This document shows, one piece after another, positions 14,651 through 21,496 of a DNA stretch of 30,142 nt. Position 1 is the first letter of the stretch, and each line of letters starts with the position of its first letter. The notes below the pieces were generated by a model that was not told the origin of the DNA, did not search any database, and was given only the letters and a program-made list of their open reading frames with translations. Source of the stretch: Avimonas intestinalis (lineage in GTDB: Bacteria > Bacillota > Clostridia > Oscillospirales > Acutalibacteraceae); contig CAJFID010000031.1 in the NCBI GenBank assembly GCA_904380375.1, forward strand, positions 1 through 30,142, in the 5' to 3' direction. Position numbers and translations under genes: made by a program.

Positions 14651-15580
14651 ATGTATACATTAGAAAAAGCAAGAAGATTTATTTACCGCAACGCAAGACC
14701 GCTTGATTTAGCCAGATGGCAATACCATTTTGAAAACGGCAGTAAAGAAGCTGTAATCCATGCTTTGTCTTGCTATCAAAATGCGGACGGTGGTTTTGGA
14801 TACGCACTAGAACCCGATTTATGGAATGAACAGTCATCGCCCGTTTCCACCGCCAGTGCTACGGGTATTTTAAGAGAAATTGATTTCTACGACTGTTCGA
14901 ATAAAATGATTAAAGCCATTCTGGATTATTTTGAAAACACATCGTTTCAACATCATAACGGTTGGCTGTTAAAAATCCCTTCAAACAACGATTTTCCGCA
15001 CTCTCCTTGGTGGGAATACTCAAAAGAAACCGAAATGGGTTTTGACGGTGCAGCCGAATATAATCCCACTGCGGGAATTGTGAGCTTTATAGTTAAAGCG
15101 GCGGATAAATCGTCTGCACTTTATAAAAAGGCGATGGATATAGCCAACAAAGCCGCACAAAAGGTAACTAACCATGATGCTATAGAAATGCATGAAGCAG
15201 GCGGATTGGTTGACATGTTTGCAAATATAAATCTAGCCGATATTACACATACCCCTGAATTATTGTTGCAGCAGTTAAAAAATATGATAAGCAATGTCAT
15301 CGAAAAGGATACTTCAAAATGGGATAGCTATATTGCGAAACCATCGTCGTTTTTCAACTCGACCAACAGTATTTTCTATGCGGAAAACAAAGAAATTGCT
15401 GAATATGAGTGCGATTATATCATCACAACCCAACTTCCCGACGGCTCTTGGGACATTCCTTGGAGATGGGAGGGCTATCCTGAAGAATGGGCAGTCGCCA
15501 AAAATTGGTGGAAGAGCATTGGCATTTTAAAGAATATGCTTTATCTTAAGGGAATGAATAGAATAGAAAACGCCTATTGA
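14651..15580 (+). CDS. Alpha/alpha-toroid (prenyltransferase/squalene-cyclase-like) protein, unknown function
   Basis: A 309-residue soluble protein preceded by GAGAGGTGA 6-7 bases before the ATG. I do not recognise a named family. Repeated helical pairs with QNADGGFGYALEPD near residue 43-56 and a later TTQLPDGSWDIPWRWEG resemble QW-like motifs of alpha/alpha-toroid proteins (terpene cyclase, prenyltransferase or lanthionine-cyclase-like folds). No DDTAD or DCTAE cyclase motif is visible, so catalysis of that kind is not supported. Codon use and composition are clearly more AT-rich than in the neighbours to the left. The gene is bracketed by two copies of a ~91-bp repeat and by a duplicated tRNA-flank sequence, which suggests horizontal acquisition. 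Confidence 0.75.
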   Translation: MYTLEKARRFIYRNARPLDLARWQYHFENGSKEAVIHALSCYQNADGGFGYALEPDLWNEQSSPVSTASATGILREIDFYDCSNKMIKAILDYFENTSFQHHNGWLLKIPSNNDFPHSPWWEYSKETEMGFDGAAEYNPTAGIVSFIVKAADKSSALYKKAMDIANKAAQKVTNHDAIEMHEAGGLVDMFANINLADITHTPELLLQQLKNMISNVIEKDTSKWDSYIAKPSSFFNSTNSIFYAENKEIAEYECDYIITTQLPDGSWDIPWRWEGYPEEWAVAKNWWKSIGILKNMLYLKGMNRIENAY

Positions 15581-15626
15581 GAATTGAACCCAAAAGTCTA
15601 TTTTGGCCTTTATGATTTTGCCGGGT

Positions 15627-15741
15627 ATCTTTTTTGTCAACGCTTCCCACACCTGCGGTGGGCAAGTCGCGCACCGCAGGTTTTCTTTTGTTCAAACGAG
15701 CGACCCGCGCTTAAGCCGATCTTTTTTGCATCACCCTTACA
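15627..15741 (+). repeat. ~91-bp interspersed repeat, copy 2 plus start of a third unit
   Basis: ATCTTTTTTGTC ... CACCTGCGGTGGGCAAG ... GCACCGCAGGTTTT ... aligns with 14404-14502. A further unit then begins at 15719 and keeps the ATCTTTTTTGCATCACCCTTACA start before breaking off. In this copy CTGCGGTG and CACCGCAG form a perfect 8-bp stem. Confidence 0.65.
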
Positions 15742-15773
15742 TGAAGGGTTGACAAAAAGATGTTAGCCTTTTT
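15740..15773 (+). repeat. Direct repeat of the tRNA 3' flank, copy 2 (att-like)
   Basis: Begins with the same 19 bases as 14209-14227 and continues as a decayed version of the tRNA terminator, with a broken stem and preserved T-run. It abuts the third partial unit of the ~91-bp repeat. Confidence 0.6.
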
Positions 15774-15799
15774 TTAGTATTCATGCGGGTTTGCGGGCT

Positions 15800-15844
15800 T
15801 TTGGACGGAAAATCCGCAAAACGGTTTTACCGTGGATGTCCAAA
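15800..15844. other. Hairpin with one-sided bulges
   Basis: TTTGGAC, ATCC and ACGGT on the left pair with ACCGT, GGAT and GTCCAAA, which are contiguous on the right. The left arm has two 5-base bulges (GGAAA and GCAAA). The 16 bp in total close on a TTT loop. Confidence 0.5.
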
Positions 15845-15899
15845 GGGTTCCGCACCGTAAAGAGCAGAAAGAAGAGGGGCCTTGCCTGAATGAACCAAG

Positions 15900-15918
15900 G
15901 CGGGAAGTTCCCGCTTTT
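15900..15918 (+). terminator. Short hairpin with T-run
   Basis: GCGGGAA-G-TTCCCGC followed by TTTT on the plus strand. The near-zero loop must open in RNA, so it is a modest terminator. It lies just past the end of the convergent EamA gene. Confidence 0.45.
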
Positions 15919-15936
15919 ATAGATTATGTATCTTTT

Positions 15937-16800
15937 TCAGAGCAGCATCGCGCCCGTACCGGCCAAAATCAAAAGCAATCCGACGACCGCTTTTCTGCTT
16001 AACCTTTCTTTCAAAATGACATACGAAAATACAATCGTCACAACAATACTCAGTTTGTCAATCGGTACGACTACGCTGGCTGGCCCATCCTGTAAGGCGC
16101 GGTAATAGCACAGCCAGGAAAGCCCGGTGGTAATCCCGGAAAGGAACAGGAATCCCCAGCTCTTTTTACGGATCCCTTTGATTTCATGCTGCTTTCCGGA
16201 CACCAATACCATCAGCCAAGCCATTGCTAAAACTACAACAGTCCGTATGGCTGTGCCCAAGTTGGACTCTACATTTTCTACGCCGATTTTCCCAAAAATC
16301 GAAGTCAGGCTTGCGAACACCGCAGAGAGCATAGCAAAAAGCAGCCAGCTTCTGCTTTGCGCCGGATTTTCATCGGTTTCCTTTTTGGCGATCATGAAAA
16401 GTGTCCCACTCCCAATGCATAAAACGCCGATGATTTTCGGGACCGAAATTGGCTCTCCCAAAATGAGAAAGGCCAATACAATGGTCAATACCGTGCTGGA
16501 TTTATCAATAGGCGCCACCTTATTCACATCACCCAATTGCAGGGCGCGGAAATAGCAAAGCCAAGAAGCGCCGGTAGATAAGCCGGATAAAATCAGAAAG
16601 CAAAGGGTTTTCCCGGAAATCCTCCCGACTTGCTCTTGTGAACCAACCAGAAAAACCATCAGCCAGGAAAATGCCAAAACCACAATCGTGCGCAGCGCTG
16701 TCGCCAGCGTAGAATTCACCTTTTCAATTCCGATTTTTGCCAGTACAGCGGTGATCCCTGCAAAAAACGCAGAGCCAAAAGCAAACAACAGCCAAAGCAT
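15937..16800 (-). CDS. EamA/DMT family transporter
   Basis: A 287-residue membrane protein with ten predicted TM helices in two homologous halves. The repeated segments LSTGASWLCYFRALQLGDVNKVAPIDKSS and ITTGLSWLCYYRALQDGPASVVVPIDKLS are the EamA (drug/metabolite transporter) signature. The halves are so alike (also AVLAKIGIEKVNSTLATALRT and IFGKIGVENVESNLGTAIRT) that an internal duplication is obvious. It should export or exchange a small metabolite; the substrate is unknown. The start lies 18 bases after the response regulator stop, with AAGGAG in between overlapping that stop (TAAAAAGGAG). It is therefore co-transcribed with the two-component genes and may be their output. Confidence 0.88.
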   Translation of the reverse strand: MLWLLFAFGSAFFAGITAVLAKIGIEKVNSTLATALRTIVVLAFSWLMVFLVGSQEQVGRISGKTLCFLILSGLSTGASWLCYFRALQLGDVNKVAPIDKSSTVLTIVLAFLILGEPISVPKIIGVLCIGSGTLFMIAKKETDENPAQSRSWLLFAMLSAVFASLTSIFGKIGVENVESNLGTAIRTVVVLAMAWLMVLVSGKQHEIKGIRKKSWGFLFLSGITTGLSWLCYYRALQDGPASVVVPIDKLSIVVTIVFSYVILKERLSRKAVVGLLLILAGTGAMLL

Positions 16801-16818
16801 GGCCTATCCGTCTCCTTT

Positions 16819-17508
16819 TTACGGCTTGAATCGGTATCCTGCGCCCCAAACCGTTTGGATATATCGAGGTGCGGAGAGATTTTTTTCGATTTTTTCCCGC
16901 AGGCGGTTGATGTGCACCGCCACCGTTGCGTTATCTCCCATGGCATCGTAACCCCAAATCCGCTCATACAAGGTTTCTTTGCTGAATACAATATCCGCAT
17001 TTAACATCAGGAACAGCAGCAGTTCATATTCTTTATTTTTCAGTTCAATTTCTGTTCCATCCACAAATACCCGTCTGGTATCCTGCTGGAGCAAAATATT
17101 GCCTATTTGAATTTGCATCCGATCCCGTGCGCCCGCATGTTTCAGGCGATCATACTGCGCAAGGTTCGCTTTGATTCTAGCCACTAGTACGTTTGGAGAA
17201 AAGGGTTTGGTAATGTAATCGTCCGCTCCCGTGCCAAGCCCCTTGATTTTATCAATATCCTCCTGCCGCGCTGTTACCATTAAGATGGGGATGTCCAGCG
17301 TTTCCCTTAGCTTACGGCATACGGTAAAACCGTCTATTCCAGGCAGCATCAGATCAAGCAGGATTAAGTCATAATGTTCGGATCGATCCATTGAAATCCC
17401 GTCCGAACCGTTTCCTGCAATGTCCGCTTGAAAATCATTGATTTCCAAATAATCCCGCTCAATGGCGGAAATGGTTTCGTCATCTTCAATAATTAGGATC
17501 CGTTTCAC
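16819..17508 (-). CDS. OmpR/PhoB-family response regulator
   Basis: A 229-residue protein starting at GTG 17508 behind GAGGAG. The receiver domain (1-~115) has the acidic pair Asp9/Asp10, phospho-acceptor Asp52 in LILLDLMLPG, Thr in LMVTARQ and the conserved Lys in ITKPF. The C-terminal winged helix has ELKNKEYELLLFLMLNADIVFSKETLYERIWG and VAVHINRLREKIE...IQTVWGAGYRF. All phosphorylation residues are intact. The gene overlaps the 3' end of the kinase remnant by 23 bases and is followed by EamA. Since the kinase has lost its phosphotransfer region, this regulator either responds to another kinase or no longer responds to a signal. Confidence 0.92.
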   Translation of the reverse strand: MKRILIIEDDETISAIERDYLEINDFQADIAGNGSDGISMDRSEHYDLILLDLMLPGIDGFTVCRKLRETLDIPILMVTARQEDIDKIKGLGTGADDYITKPFSPNVLVARIKANLAQYDRLKHAGARDRMQIQIGNILLQQDTRRVFVDGTEIELKNKEYELLLFLMLNADIVFSKETLYERIWGYDAMGDNATVAVHINRLREKIEKNLSAPRYIQTVWGAGYRFKP

Positions 17509-18405
17509 GTTCTTCTCCTCCTGCCAGGGGAACCTGCAGCGCCATCCGCAAACCGCCATTGGGCAGAATTTCCGCGCAGATAGATCCACCCATCCGCTCC
17601 ATCGTTTTTGCTACAATTGCCAAACCTAAACCGCTGCCTTGATTGGGATTTTTGCGGGACGGATCGTTTCGATAAAATGCGTCAAATAGCTTTGGCAGTG
17701 CTTGCGTGGGAATGCCCGGGCCATCATCCTCTACCAATAGCTTGAAATACGGTCCATCCGTTCTGGCCGTTATGGTGACGGTTCCTATGGCCTTTTTCTT
17801 ATATTTTGCGCTATTGTCCAAAAGGTTTGTCAGAATACTGCGGAAGTAAGTAGGGTCGGCTTGGATGATTGCGCTGTCCGGCATGGCCTCCACCTTGATC
17901 TGAAGGCCGCGGCGCCGGTATTCTTCTGAGGAGGCCCATGCGAAATCTTTGATTTCTTTCACGGCATCCAGATGTTCCGGGCTATATGGAAATTCGCCCA
18001 GTTCCATTTTAGAAAACAAGAATAACTTCCTTCTCCATTCAAAACCGCCAGGGACTGTTCCAGCTGCGCATGGGATGGGATTGTTTTGTCTCCGAATCCT
18101 TGAATTAAGCACTGATCCTGATAAATTTGAAGGACGATTTGATTTTTTTCCGTTAGCCGAGCCAGAGCCGCTTCTGTTTCATATTTGTGATTGGCATCGG
18201 AATCTGACAGCCAATCGGCGGCAAGCTCCACTGCCTGATAACGCGTTTCGGTTAATTCTTCATGAAAGCCCAGCCGGTACTCCGTGTGCGGAAACAGCGA
18301 AACAAGAAGAATGAACAGGCAGCTTATTAATACTATTATAGCAAGCGCTGCTGGAATTACCAACATGAGAATGTTGGAGATGAACAACCTTTTTTTAATG
18401 GTCAT
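17486..18405 (-). pseudogene. Sensor histidine kinase, internally deleted and frameshifted
   Basis: Two fragments in different frames. The 5' part begins at ATG 18405 (GGAGGG upstream). It has an N-terminal TM helix and ~130 residues of extracellular sensor (TEYRLGFHEELTETRYQAVELAADWL...), then leaves frame near 18020. The 3' part picks up at LFLFSKMELGEFPYSPEHLD, which in intact kinases is the second helix of the dimerisation domain, and continues through a complete ATPase domain: N box LTNLLDNSAKY, G1 VEDDGPGIP, G2 GSGLGLAI. Missing are the second TM, HAMP and the phospho-accepting H box, roughly 450 bases. A natural deletion is likely; an assembly error is the alternative. Confidence 0.85.
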
Positions 18406-18630
18406 AGGCAATCCCTCCATTATGTATGGTACACCTGAAATATAAAATTAAATTAAATCCAAATGATGTTGGAAATGAGATCACAGCCTTGTCGACGACA
18501 CGATCTACTTTGGGTACTTTTATTACAAAAATGAATGAGAATATAAAGATCAATTTCCAAGTAAGCTTCTTTTCCCTTTGTGCTTTCTGCTGATATAACA
18601 AGATGTGCGCTTTATGAATGGGGTGAAAAA

Positions 18631-18927
18631 ATGGCCAAACTGGAAAATTTCCTGGATGGAGAAAACAGGCTGGTTGTCTTTCCTGCCAAACGGAAAATGA
18701 AATTACAAGCGCTTTTTTATCTTGCGTCAAAATTTGAAAAGGGGAAAATTTATACGGAAAAAGAAGTAAATGAACTTCTCAATCAACGGCACACTTTCGG
18801 GGATCCGGCCACGCTGAGAAGAGAGTTATACGATCACAGGTTTATTGGAAGGAAGCCGTCCGGCGCTTCCTATTGGCTGGAACCTGTACAGCCCTTGCGG
18901 GAAGATTTGGAGAAAAGATATGAATAA
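18631..18927 (+). CDS. DUF2087 domain protein
   Basis: A 98-residue protein of the DUF2087 type, a small winged-helix-like domain often found in or beside regulators. The family pattern is seen as FLDGENRLVVFPAKRKMKLQALFYLASKF, EKEVNELLNQRHTFGDPATLRRELYDHRF and RKPSGASYWL. The start is ATG 18631 with GGGGTGA 5-6 bases before it. The stop overlaps the next start (ATGAATAA), so it is translationally coupled to the APH-like kinase gene. It may bind nucleic acid; this is inference. The region 18406-18630 upstream, between this gene and the divergent kinase remnant, has no clear promoter or gene. Confidence 0.85.
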   Translation: MAKLENFLDGENRLVVFPAKRKMKLQALFYLASKFEKGKIYTEKEVNELLNQRHTFGDPATLRRELYDHRFIGRKPSGASYWLEPVQPLREDLEKRYE

Positions 18928-19930
18928 CGAAACCTTGAAGCGGCTATATGGATGGGATATTACGGACGTTAAAAAATCAACCATAGGGGCCGGATCGGAC
19001 ACCTACTTTGTTTCCTGTCAAAAAGGCAGGTATGTTGTCAAATTCCCTTCTGCAAGCGAGATCAATAATCCGGATTTTGAACCCGCTCTTTGTGAATTTC
19101 TGCTGTCAAAGGGGATTGCCGTTTCGGAATTTCTTAAGAACATAAACGGCCAGTATATTTCCACCGATGAAAATGGCCGGAAATTCCATGTGCAGAAATT
19201 TATAGACGGTAAAGTTTACGCTGTAAATACCGCTCCAAAATGGCTGTTGCGGGAATCCGCGGCGCTGCTTGGGAAAATCCATACAGCCCTTGCCGGCTAT
19301 CCCTCTTTGCCCGAAGGGATTGGGGAAAAATTTTTTGCTGCGATGACACCGGAAGCCGCCTTAAACTCCTATCAAAATACCCTGGCCATAGCACAGGAAA
19401 ATCAAGACATCGCCATTCAGGACGATCTTCTGTACAGAATAGATTTGATGAAGCGGTTTCCTGGTTTCCGTTTTAACCTGGGTTCGCTGACATGTCGGAA
19501 CACCCACGGGGACTTTTTTATCAGCCAGTTGATTTGTGGGGAACAGAAAATCAAAGCGGTTATTGACTGGACGACCGCCTGCGTCCACCCCGCTGTATGG
19601 GAAATTATCCGTTCGTATGTTTATGCATCCCCTAAATGCAGGGAAGGCGTGATGGATATGGCGGAATTTGTGGAGTATTTGTCGATTTATTTGGAATATG
19701 CTCCGCTAACCGCTGCGGATATTGATGCTATGCCCAAATTGTTTTATTATCAGCTGGCGGTTTGCGATTATTATCATCAATATTATCAGTCCAAAGCAGC
19801 AAACCGCAGCATTTATCTGCATCAGGCGGTTTTTTCCACAAACCTGATGAAATGGCTGGAAAAGAATCTAGATTCCCTATCCCAAGAACTTTCGGCCCAT
19901 TTTTCAAAGCAGTCCAAGCAGGGTATTTAA
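18920..19930 (+). CDS. APH-family small-molecule phosphotransferase
   Basis: A 336-residue kinase-fold protein of the aminoglycoside/choline/homoserine kinase superfamily. An N-lobe nucleotide-binding segment (GAGSDTYFVSCQKGRYVVKF) is followed by the Brenner motif THGDFFISQLI with His196, Asp198 and, where most members have the metal-binding Asn, Gln203. The metal-chelating Asp216 lies in VIDWTTACVHPAVWEI. The Gln in place of Asn may be a subfamily feature rather than loss of function. It should phosphorylate a small alcohol or amine; the substrate is unknown. The start ATG overlaps the DUF2087 stop by 8 bases. A very strong terminator follows 67 bases after the stop. Confidence 0.88.
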   Translation: MNNETLKRLYGWDITDVKKSTIGAGSDTYFVSCQKGRYVVKFPSASEINNPDFEPALCEFLLSKGIAVSEFLKNINGQYISTDENGRKFHVQKFIDGKVYAVNTAPKWLLRESAALLGKIHTALAGYPSLPEGIGEKFFAAMTPEAALNSYQNTLAIAQENQDIAIQDDLLYRIDLMKRFPGFRFNLGSLTCRNTHGDFFISQLICGEQKIKAVIDWTTACVHPAVWEIIRSYVYASPKCREGVMDMAEFVEYLSIYLEYAPLTAADIDAMPKLFYYQLAVCDYYHQYYQSKAANRSIYLHQAVFSTNLMKWLEKNLDSLSQELSAHFSKQSKQGI

Positions 19931-19997
19931 ACGGCCGCATGTTGAGGGACGGCGTGCGGTAAGTTCGCCTAACCCAAAACGTACAGGGCGGGGCCGC

Positions 19998-20036
19998 AAG
20001 GGGGGAGGGGGTCCGTAAGGACCCCCTCCCCCCTTT
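19998..20036. terminator. Perfect 17-bp terminator hairpin
   Basis: Arms 19998-20014 (A2-G6-A-G5-TCC) and 20019-20035 pair perfectly around a GTAA loop. The stem ends in TTT on the plus strand and is flanked by AA on the other side. Confidence 0.88.
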
Positions 20037-20059
20037 GCCTATTGCGAGCCGCGGAGTTC

Positions 20060-20215
20060 TTTCCGCCCCAAAGAGACCGGCGTTTTTTCGGCGTTTGCTG
20101 TCTTTCCCGGGCTTAGATACCGGCCTGGGAGGAGGGCGAGTCCTCCCAAAGGCAGGCAGCGGAGCGCCCAATACGGGGCGCTCCCAAAACCGCAGGCCGA
20201 ACCCGCTTGCTCTCC
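20060..20215. other. Structured intergenic segment with several GC hairpins
   Basis: Contains GGGAGGA/TCCTCCC (7 bp, near 20128-20148) and GGAGCGCCC/GGGCGCTCC (9 bp, 20161-20184) in close order. No ribosome site or conserved-looking reading frame is seen on either strand. It may be a structured RNA, a repeat family or only GC-rich spacer. Confidence 0.35.
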
Positions 20216-20218
20216 TAT

Positions 20219-20246
20219 TTGAAATTGTTTGAGAATATGATAGACT
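20219..20246 (+). promoter_or_regulatory. Possible promoter of the AAA ATPase gene
   Basis: TTGAAA, a 16-base spacer and TAGACT, 53 bases before the ATG at 20300. The -10 box is imperfect. Confidence 0.5.
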
Positions 20247-20299
20247 GAAATAGGGCTTGCCCGAAACCAAGGCGGCTGGATGAAGGGAGAGAAGATGGC

Positions 20300-21145
20300 A
20301 TGGTTTATTTCCATTCGATTACCTTTCCCCATGGGAAGAGGGAAACGGAGCATATCCTTCAATGGGGCGGCTCTTCTTATCCGTATCACGTCCTTTTTGC
20401 CGCCGGCCTGAAAAAGATAGACTTCGAGCCGATGACCATCCTGTACGGCAACAACGGCTCCGGCAAATCCACGATCCTGAATATCCTTGCGGAAAAAGCC
20501 GGCATTGAACGGGAAACGCCTTACAATCGGTCGGATAGCTATGCGGATTACGTTGCTCTGTGCGAGGCGGATATTCCCAATGGGATACCGGAAAGCAGCC
20601 GGATCTTTACGAGCGATGATGTTTTTGATTACATGCTGGATATTCGGTGCCTAAACGAAGGCATAGAGGGGAAAAGGCAAGAGGTTTGCCAAGAATATTT
20701 AGCAGCCAAGTACGCCTCTTTCCGCTTGGAATCAATAGCGGATTATGAGGAATTGAAAAAAGTGGCCAAAGCGCGGAGCGTTACCCAGACCCGGTTTGTA
20801 AAAAGCAAGCTGATCGGCAAAGCAAGGGAATATTCGAATGGGGAAACGGCATATCGCTGCTTTACCGAGAAAATCGGAGAAAACGGCCTCTTCCTATTGG
20901 ACGAACCCGAAAACAGCCTTTCTCCCGGCCGGCAGCTGGAGCTCAAGCAATTCCTAGAAGAGTCGGTCCGTTTTTTTGGATGCCAGCTGATCCTTTCCAC
21001 CCATTCCCCCTTTTTATTGGCGATGCAGGGTGCGAAAATATACGATTTGGATGAAAAGCCCGCCGCCGTAAAACCGTGGACGGAGCTGGAAAACGTACGA
21101 GTATACCGCGATTTTTTCATGCAGCGGGAGGAGGAATTCTTATAA
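20300..21145 (+). CDS. AAA/ABC-type ATPase (COG3910-like)
   Basis: A 281-residue soluble ATPase with no membrane segment. Walker A GNNGSGKST is at 50-58, an ABC-like signature YSNGE at 178-182, Walker B LFLLDEPEN at 197-205 and switch motif STHSPF at 233-238. The compact form with a short insert between Walker A and the signature matches stand-alone predicted ATPases seen as solitary genes or next to defence and toxin-antitoxin genes. No partner nuclease or toxin lies beside it. The ribosome site AAGGGAG lies 10-12 bases upstream of the ATG. It sits at the right end of the lower-GC segment. Its function is unknown. Confidence 0.88.
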   Translation: MVYFHSITFPHGKRETEHILQWGGSSYPYHVLFAAGLKKIDFEPMTILYGNNGSGKSTILNILAEKAGIERETPYNRSDSYADYVALCEADIPNGIPESSRIFTSDDVFDYMLDIRCLNEGIEGKRQEVCQEYLAAKYASFRLESIADYEELKKVAKARSVTQTRFVKSKLIGKAREYSNGETAYRCFTEKIGENGLFLLDEPENSLSPGRQLELKQFLEESVRFFGCQLILSTHSPFLLAMQGAKIYDLDEKPAAVKPWTELENVRVYRDFFMQREEEFL

Positions 21146-21227
21146 AGCCCGCGCCGGCAGTTTTTGGAGCCGCTTTCCTAAGGCGCGCCGTATCCCGAAG
21201 GGGCCCTGTATAGGAAGGGCAAGCGGT

Positions 21228-21256
21228 GCCGCATGGGGAAAGCGGCCTATTTTTTG
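21228..21256 (+). terminator. Possible weak terminator after the ATPase gene
   Basis: GCCGC, a 9-base loop and GCGGC, followed by CTATTTTTT. The stem is short. The rest of 21146-21306 shows no gene. Confidence 0.4.
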
Positions 21257-21306
21257 GGAGGCCTTAGCGGGCTCTCCCTCTAAACGGACAAAATCCCTGT
21301 CCCGCA

Positions 21307-21334
21307 TTGATTTTAGCGGCCGGTGTGCTATACT
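21307..21334 (+). promoter_or_regulatory. Promoter of the VWA protein operon
   Basis: TTGATT, a 16-base spacer and TATACT preceded by TGC (extended -10). A leader of ~155 bases runs to the ATG at 21497. I see no clear riboswitch in it. Confidence 0.65.
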
Positions 21335-21496
21335 GTAATCAAAAGAGCGGCGGGCTTTTCCCGGATAAGACGGCCCCGGAACGGGCGCTTTCCGTCTTAG
21401 CGGCTTCGGGGGAAACCATCGGGCCGGCCGCAGGGAAACGGCGGGTTGGCTGCCTTATGGCAAACCCGCCGGAAAGAGTGACGAGGAGTGGGAAAC

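Noticed and set aside
14404..15741. Integron attC-like cassette boundaries around the toroid-like gene
   Set aside because: The repeats are imperfect palindromes of plausible size, but I find no RYYYAAC...GTTRRRY core boxes in the right places and no integron integrase.
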